DNA of 9,226 nucleotides from an uncultured Rhodanobacteraceae bacterium (GTDB lineage Bacteria; Pseudomonadota; Gammaproteobacteria; Xanthomonadales; SZUA-5), in NCBI GenBank assembly GCA_937928755.1, contig CALEZI010000053.1, forward strand, positions 1 through 9,226, in the 5' to 3' direction. How positions within the stretch are numbered: position 1 is the stretch's first letter; every line of letters begins with the position of its first letter. The notes beneath the pieces were generated by a model. It was not told the DNA's origin. It ran no database searches and saw only the letters and a list, made by a program, of their open reading frames with translations. A program made the position numbers and the translations under genes. Shown here in pieces: positions 6,035-9,226 of the stretch.

Positions 6035-6907
6035 TCATCCCCGCCGATAGGGCGACTTCATCCCGTCCGGCTGGATGCCGAAGCGCTTGTAGGTCCATTG
6101 GTACTGTGCCGGCGCTGATCGTGCCAGGCCTTCGATGGCGGCATTCATCGCGGTCGCATCGTGGATTTCGCCGCGATCGAGGAAACGCACGGCAAAGCCA
6201 TTGCCGCCCGACAGACGCTCGGCCCAGGCGAACAGCACTTTCGCACCCGTCCGCTGCGCCAGCTTGGGAAACAAGGACATCGTCAAGGCTGTTTGACCGA
6301 AAAATGGTGCGAACTCGCCTTCGCCGACCTTGGGTTGCTGGTCCGGCAGGATGCCCACGACGCCGCCGTCCTTCAGGCGCTTCAGCAGCGTGCGTACGCC
6401 TGCCGCCTCCGCGCGAACCGGTTCCGCGCCGAAGCGACCGCGGCAGCGGTTGATCAGTCCTTCCACCCAGGCCTGCCGTGGCGGGCGATAGAGAATGGCG
6501 ACCGGCGCCGTGCGGCTCAAATAGAGGTTCAACGCTTCCCAGGCTCCGAGATGCGGCGCGGCGATCAGCACGCCGCGGCCGGCCGCGATGGCATCGAGAA
6601 ACAGCTTCTCGCCCTCGACCACGCGGATGTGCGGGTTCACGGTGGTTGCCGCGCGTGTCCACAGCCAGCACAGCTCGGTAGCGGTGCGACCGGTTTGAGC
6701 CAGGGTTCCGCGCAGCAGCAACTGCCTTTGCGCGTCGTCCAGCTCGGACAGGCACAGGCGCAGATTGATCGCCGTCACCTGTGTCTCGCGGAATCCAACG
6801 CGCCACCACAGCCATCCGATGGCATCACCTAGCGCATGCAGCGCGCGTAGCGGCAGGCGGCCGAGCAGCCAGAGCAGGGCGTAGGTCAGGCGGGCGGCGA
6901 CTGGCAC
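6035..6907 (-). CDS. Lysophospholipid/lipid A acyltransferase, LpxL/HtrB family (LPLAT)
   Basis: 290-residue inner-membrane acyltransferase, expected to add a secondary acyl chain to a lipid A precursor (or a related lipid) from acyl-ACP on the cytoplasmic face. A single N-terminal hydrophobic anchor (about residues 8-37) precedes the LPLAT domain. The catalytic H-x4-E motif is HLGAWE (His119, Glu124). LPDQQP (187-192) and the C-terminal QYQWTYKRF (268-276) match the family, and the length is typical (LpxL ~300). The start is GTG at 6907; no internal ATG would preserve the anchor. A weak candidate promoter lies just upstream. LpxL, LpxM and acyltransferases acting on other lipids cannot be separated here. 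The gene is divergent from dtd, with the family-B repeat copy at 6975-7073 between them. Confidence 0.9.
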   Translation of the reverse strand: MPVAARLTYALLWLLGRLPLRALHALGDAIGWLWWRVGFRETQVTAINLRLCLSELDDAQRQLLLRGTLAQTGRTATELCWLWTRAATTVNPHIRVVEGEKLFLDAIAAGRGVLIAAPHLGAWEALNLYLSRTAPVAILYRPPRQAWVEGLINRCRGRFGAEPVRAEAAGVRTLLKRLKDGGVVGILPDQQPKVGEGEFAPFFGQTALTMSLFPKLAQRTGAKVLFAWAERLSGGNGFAVRFLDRGEIHDATAMNAAIEGLARSAPAQYQWTYKRFGIQPDGMKSPYRRG

Positions 6908-6936
6908 GCGCGAGGTTGATGGTTGATCATGCCGTG

Positions 6937-6965
6937 AGCATATCGTGCCGGCGTGGCCGGATCAG
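6937..6965 (-). promoter_or_regulatory. Possible sigma-70 promoter for the LpxL-like gene
   Basis: On the minus strand a CTGATC (-35-like, 3 of 6 consensus bases) and a TATGCT (-10-like, 4 of 6) are separated by 17 bp. The predicted start of transcription would be about 23 bases before the GTG at 6907. Both hexamers are weak and could occur by chance. Confidence 0.2.
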
Positions 6966-6974
6966 CGCGCGCCC

Positions 6975-7073
6975 TGGTGGGTCCGGACTTGTCCGGACGC
7001 TCCTGCTGTGATCGCTGCTCCATCTCGAAGCGCCAGCTCAAGCAAGGGCGTCCAGACAAGTCTGGACCCACCA
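6975..7073. repeat. REP-like inverted pair (family B), second copy
   Basis: The arms 6975-7000 and 7048-7073 are 26-bp inverted repeats with two mismatches, around a 47-base centre unrelated to that of the copy at 5928-5999. The right arm is the same as in the first copy, and both are followed by AAGGC. The left arm differs at two bases, which are partners in its own internal hairpin (GTCCGGACTTGTCCGGAC instead of GTCCAGACTTGTCTGGAC), so the small hairpin is preserved. It lies between the divergent LpxL-like gene and dtd. Confidence 0.88.
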
Positions 7074-7130
7074 AGGCAACGGCAGCGGCACGAGCCTGCC
7101 CACACGACAGCCAACAGCCTACCGTCTCCG

Positions 7131-7586
7131 ATGATTTCCCTGATCCAGCGTGTTTCCTCCGCCCGCGTCGAAGTTGCCGGCGAAACTGTCGGCGCCATCG
7201 AGCGCGGCATTCTCGCGCTGGTCGCGGTTGAACGCGGCGACGGCGCTGCGCAGGCGGACCGACTGCTCGAACGCATCCTCGGCTACCGCATCTTCGAGGA
7301 CGCCGACGGCAAGATGAATCGCTCGTTGGCCGAAATCGCCGGCGGTCTGCTGCTGGTCTCGCAATTCACGCTGGCTGCCGACACGCAAAAGGGGATGCGC
7401 GCCAGCTTCACGCCGGCAGCCAGCCCAGACGAGGGGCGCCGCTGGTTCGATTACCTGGTTGAGTGCGCACGTTCTCGCCACGCGGCGTTGGCTACCGGCC
7501 GCTTTGGCGCCCATATGCAGGTGCATCTGGTCAACGATGGGCCGGTGACGTTCTGGCTTCAGGTGAAGCCAGTGAGTAGTGAGTAG
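7131..7586 (+). CDS. dtd: D-aminoacyl-tRNA deacylase
   Basis: Cytoplasmic homodimeric editing enzyme that hydrolyses D-aminoacyl-tRNAs (for example D-Tyr-tRNA) and glycyl-tRNA(Ala), preventing D-amino acids from entering protein. The start MISLIQRV matches the family N-terminus and fixes ATG 7131. SQFTLA (residues 77-82) and the Gly-cisPro motif in VNDGPVTFW (134-142) form the active site. The body aligns along its whole length with the 145-residue E. coli enzyme, which ends at FWLQV. Here KPVSSE follows, and the last four residues and the TAG stop are encoded by the 7-bp repeat array starting at 7571. No Shine-Dalgarno sequence is seen before the ATG (CCGTCTCCG). The promoter is unclear because the upstream space is largely taken by the family-B repeat. 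Confidence 0.96.
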   Translation: MISLIQRVSSARVEVAGETVGAIERGILALVAVERGDGAAQADRLLERILGYRIFEDADGKMNRSLAEIAGGLLLVSQFTLAADTQKGMRASFTPAASPDEGRRWFDYLVECARSRHAALATGRFGAHMQVHLVNDGPVTFWLQVKPVSSE

Positions 7587-7612
7587 TGAGTAGTGAGTAG
7601 TGAGTAGTGAGT
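7571..7612. repeat. 7-bp tandem repeat (AGTGAGT)6 overlapping the dtd 3' end
   Basis: Six exact, uninterrupted copies of AGTGAGT. The first two and a bit lie inside dtd and provide its last codons and its TAG stop (7584-7586). In this direction the unit carries TGA and, across junctions, TAG. Because 7 is not a multiple of 3, all three frames are soon stopped. It is inverted relative to the array at 7768-7795. Confidence 0.93.
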
Positions 7613-7767
7613 AAAAACTGGCAGGCGCGAAGCTTCGGTCTCGTTGCAGGGCGCGCTTGCGCGCGAAAGGCTCGCGACCAGGGTCGGTCCTGCAAACCCT
7701 CGGCAAGGGTGCCGCCTCATGAGGAGCAGGACCCGGCCCGCCGCCAAATTTCAGTTTCCCGGGTTTT
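7613..7767. repeat. Structured non-coding segment between inverted heptamer arrays
   Basis: No credible gene is present. The segment is rich in short perfect palindromes: GCGCGC-TT-GCGCGC (7651-7664), an outer stem GGTCCTGC (7686-7693) with GCAGGACC (7726-7733), and inside that ACCCT-CGGCA-AGGGT (7696-7710) and CCTCATGAGG (7715-7724). These could fold as a three-way junction. It lies between dtd and rpoD, upstream of the likely rpoD promoter, so it would be transcribed only by read-through from dtd. Confidence 0.6.
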
Positions 7768-7795
7768 ACTCACTACTCACTATTCACCACTCACT
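7768..7795. repeat. 7-bp tandem repeat (ACTCACT)n upstream of rpoD
   Basis: Units ACTCACT, ACTCACT, ATTCACC and ACTCACT, the reverse complement of the array at 7571-7612. The 9 bases before it (CCGGGTTTT) match those before the array at 1752 (CCGGGTTCC), suggesting that the two loci share a unit larger than the tandem repeat. Confidence 0.85.
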
Positions 7796-7886
7796 GCTTC
7801 TGGCCCAAGCAAGCCCCGTTCCACCACGTGCGCTGAACGCTTGCAAGGACCTCGGAAACTTGCTAGGCGCCGTCGCTGTCTTTGGT

Positions 7887-7892
7887 TATACT
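7887..7892 (+). promoter_or_regulatory. Possible rpoD promoter -10 box
   Basis: TATACT matches the sigma-70 -10 consensus at 5 of 6 bases and sits 43 bases before the rpoD ATG. The best -35-like hexamer, TTGCTA (7860-7865), is 21 bp away, which is longer than optimal, so this is tentative. The stretch 7796-7886 shows nothing else recognisable. Confidence 0.3.
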
Positions 7893-7935
7893 GCTGGGTT
7901 CTTCTTACCAGCCATGTTCCCGGGGCCCCGAGCGA

Positions 7936-9226
7936 ATGGAAAATCCTGATCAAGCCACTCCGCCTCAGGACCAGCAGTCCGAACTCAAATTGCTGATCGT
8001 CAAGGGCAAGGAACAGGGCTTTCTGACCTACGCTGAAGTCAACGATATCCTGCCGGACGACATCGTCGATCCCGAGCAGATCGAAGACATCATCAGCATG
8101 ATCAACGACATGGGTATCGAGGTGCACGAAGTTGCGCCGGATACCGAGAACGTGATCGTGCCCGAGACGCCGGCACCGGCGCCCGAGGAAGACACCACCG
8201 AGGAAGCTGTCGCCGCGCTGAGCGCGCTGGATGGCGATGTCGGCCGTACCACCGATCCGGTGCGCATGTACATGCGCGAGATGGGTACCGTCGAACTGCT
8301 GACGCGCGAAGGCGAAATCGCCATCGCCAAGCGCATCGAGGAAGGTCTGGTCCAGGTGCAGCAGGCGCTGGCCAGCTTCCCGTGGTCGGTGCAGATCCTG
8401 CTCGACGATTACGACGTGCATCTGGAGGGCGGCAAACGTCTGGCCGAGATCGTCATCGGTTTTGCCGACATCGAAGCGGCCAACCTCGACGAGATCGCCG
8501 AGGAAGTGCTGGAAGAGGAAGTCGAAGTCAGCGACGAAGAAGTTGCCGCTGCCGGCGAAGTTGCCGAAGACGAGGAAGCCACCACGCCCGATACCGGACC
8601 GGATCCGGAAGAAGTGGCGCGGCGCATGAATCTGCTGCGCGAGCTGTATTCCAAGTTCCAGCAGGCGCACGTCAAGTACGGCCCGCACCATCAGGCCACG
8701 CTCGCCGTGCGCGAAGAGATGAGCGCCGAGTTCCTCAAGCTCAAGCTGCCGCCTGCAATCATCGACAGCTTCACGCGCAAGTTGCGCGAAGTCGTCGCCA
8801 GCATCCGCCAGCATGAGCGCGCCATCCGCGACTTGTGCGTGCATCGTGCCAAGATGCCGCAGGCGCAGTTCGTGCGCAGCTTCATCGGCAATGAGACCAA
8901 CCTGGCGTGGATCGACGACCAACTGCAGCAGAAGCAGAAGTGGACCAACGGCCTCAAGGGCGTGCGCGATCAGGTCATCGTCGAGCAGGAACGCCGCGTC
9001 GCGCTGGAAGGTTCGTTGAACCTGTCGTCCGGCGAGATCAAGGAAATCAACCGTGCGGTCGCCATCGGTGAAGCCAAGGCACGCAAGGCGAAGAAGGAAA
9101 TGGTCGAGGCCAATCTGCGCCTGGTCATCTCGATCGCCAAGAAGTACACCAATCGAGGCTTGCAGTTCCTCGACCTGATCCAGGAAGGCAACATCGGCCT
9201 GATGAAGGCGGTCGACAAGTTCGAGT
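7936..9226 (+). CDS. rpoD: RNA polymerase primary sigma factor RpoD (sigma-70), 3'-truncated by the window end
   Basis: Directs RNA polymerase to housekeeping promoters. 430 codons are present and no stop is reached; about 190 residues are missing compared with the 613-residue E. coli protein. Region 1.1 (about residues 14-68) contains ELKLLIVKGKEQGFLTYAEV. Region 1.2 (107-138) contains DPVRMYMREMGTVELLTREG. The non-conserved region (about 140-375) has an acidic stretch at 183-214, as in other proteobacterial RpoD. Region 2.1-2.2 begins at KKEMVEANLRLVISIAKKYT (386-405), and the window stops just after GLMKAVDKFE. Regions 2.3-4.2, including the promoter-recognition helices, lie outside. ATG 7936 is chosen because MENPDQ followed by region 1.1 matches the family start. 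Only a weak GAG precedes it as a ribosome-binding site. The usual rpsU-dnaG partners are not directly upstream; dtd is. Confidence 0.97.
   Translation, partial: MENPDQATPPQDQQSELKLLIVKGKEQGFLTYAEVNDILPDDIVDPEQIEDIISMINDMGIEVHEVAPDTENVIVPETPAPAPEEDTTEEAVAALSALDGDVGRTTDPVRMYMREMGTVELLTREGEIAIAKRIEEGLVQVQQALASFPWSVQILLDDYDVHLEGGKRLAEIVIGFADIEAANLDEIAEEVLEEEVEVSDEEVAAAGEVAEDEEATTPDTGPDPEEVARRMNLLRELYSKFQQAHVKYGPHHQATLAVREEMSAEFLKLKLPPAIIDSFTRKLREVVASIRQHERAIRDLCVHRAKMPQAQFVRSFIGNETNLAWIDDQLQQKQKWTNGLKGVRDQVIVEQERRVALEGSLNLSSGEIKEINRAVAIGEAKARKAKKEMVEANLRLVISIAKKYTNRGLQFLDLIQEGNIGLMKAVDKFE

Noticed and set aside
3934..6453. Very long (about 839-codon) open frame on the plus strand, antisense to the antiporter and part of the LpxL-like gene
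   Set aside because: Its product is a Gln/His/Arg-rich composition with no recognisable domain, and it runs through the intergenic repeats. The minus-strand antiporter matches its family over the full length. This is a GC-rich antisense shadow.
6975..7073. Insertion sequence or its remnant
   Set aside because: There is no transposase frame between the inverted arms (47-base centre) and no clear target duplication; a REP-like pair explains it better.
7571..7795. Possible CRISPR array
   Set aside because: The units are 7 bp, directly adjacent and without spacers, and no cas gene is present.
7780..8922. 380-codon open frame on the minus strand across the start of rpoD
   Set aside because: It is antisense to an unmistakable RpoD with conserved regions 1.1, 1.2 and 2, and its own translation resembles no family.

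Overview
The window looks like chromosomal DNA from a GC-rich gammaproteobacterium, most likely of the Lysobacterales/Xanthomonadales (Rhodanobacteraceae-like). This rests on the closely gammaproteobacterial RpoD, the LpxL/HtrB-type acyltransferase (an outer-membrane, lipopolysaccharide organism), KefB/C and Dtd sequences, and the abundance of REP-like intergenic palindromes. The assignment is inference; no rRNA or tRNA gene is visible.

Layout: (1) 78-746 +, an alpha/beta-hydrolase carboxylesterase. (2) 751-846, a pair of REP-like hairpins between convergent genes. (3) 851-3699, a minus-strand group read right to left: TRAP transporter small permease (DctQ type), large permease (DctM type), then a SAM-dependent methyltransferase. 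No periplasmic binding protein (DctP) lies with the TRAP pair. (4) 3836-3964, a large inverted repeat made of 9-bp units. (5) 4057-6907, minus strand: a LpxL/HtrB-like acyltransferase followed by a KefB/KefC-type cation:proton antiporter, separated by a perfect 25-bp inverted repeat. (6) 6975-7073, a second copy of that inverted repeat, upstream of (7) 7131-7586 +, dtd, D-aminoacyl-tRNA deacylase. (8) 7571-7795, a cassette bounded by inverted 7-bp tandem repeats. (9) 7936 to the window end +, rpoD, the primary sigma factor, cut off at codon 430 inside region 2.

The genes are ordinary housekeeping or membrane-transport genes. They do not form one pathway, and I see no defence, phage or secondary-metabolite system. 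What stands out is the intergenic DNA. Most gaps are filled by structured repeats of at least four kinds: two REP-like hairpin families, a family of tandem repeats with a strict 7-bp period (CCCGTGC, AGTGAGT, CGGGACT), and a 9-bp-unit inverted repeat. In both REP-like families every stem difference between copies is a compensatory base-pair change. The AGTGAGT arrays run into the genes: they supply the stop codons of dtd and of the TRAP large permease, and they fill the ribosome-binding region of the methyltransferase. That repeat layer is the part of the window most worth following up.
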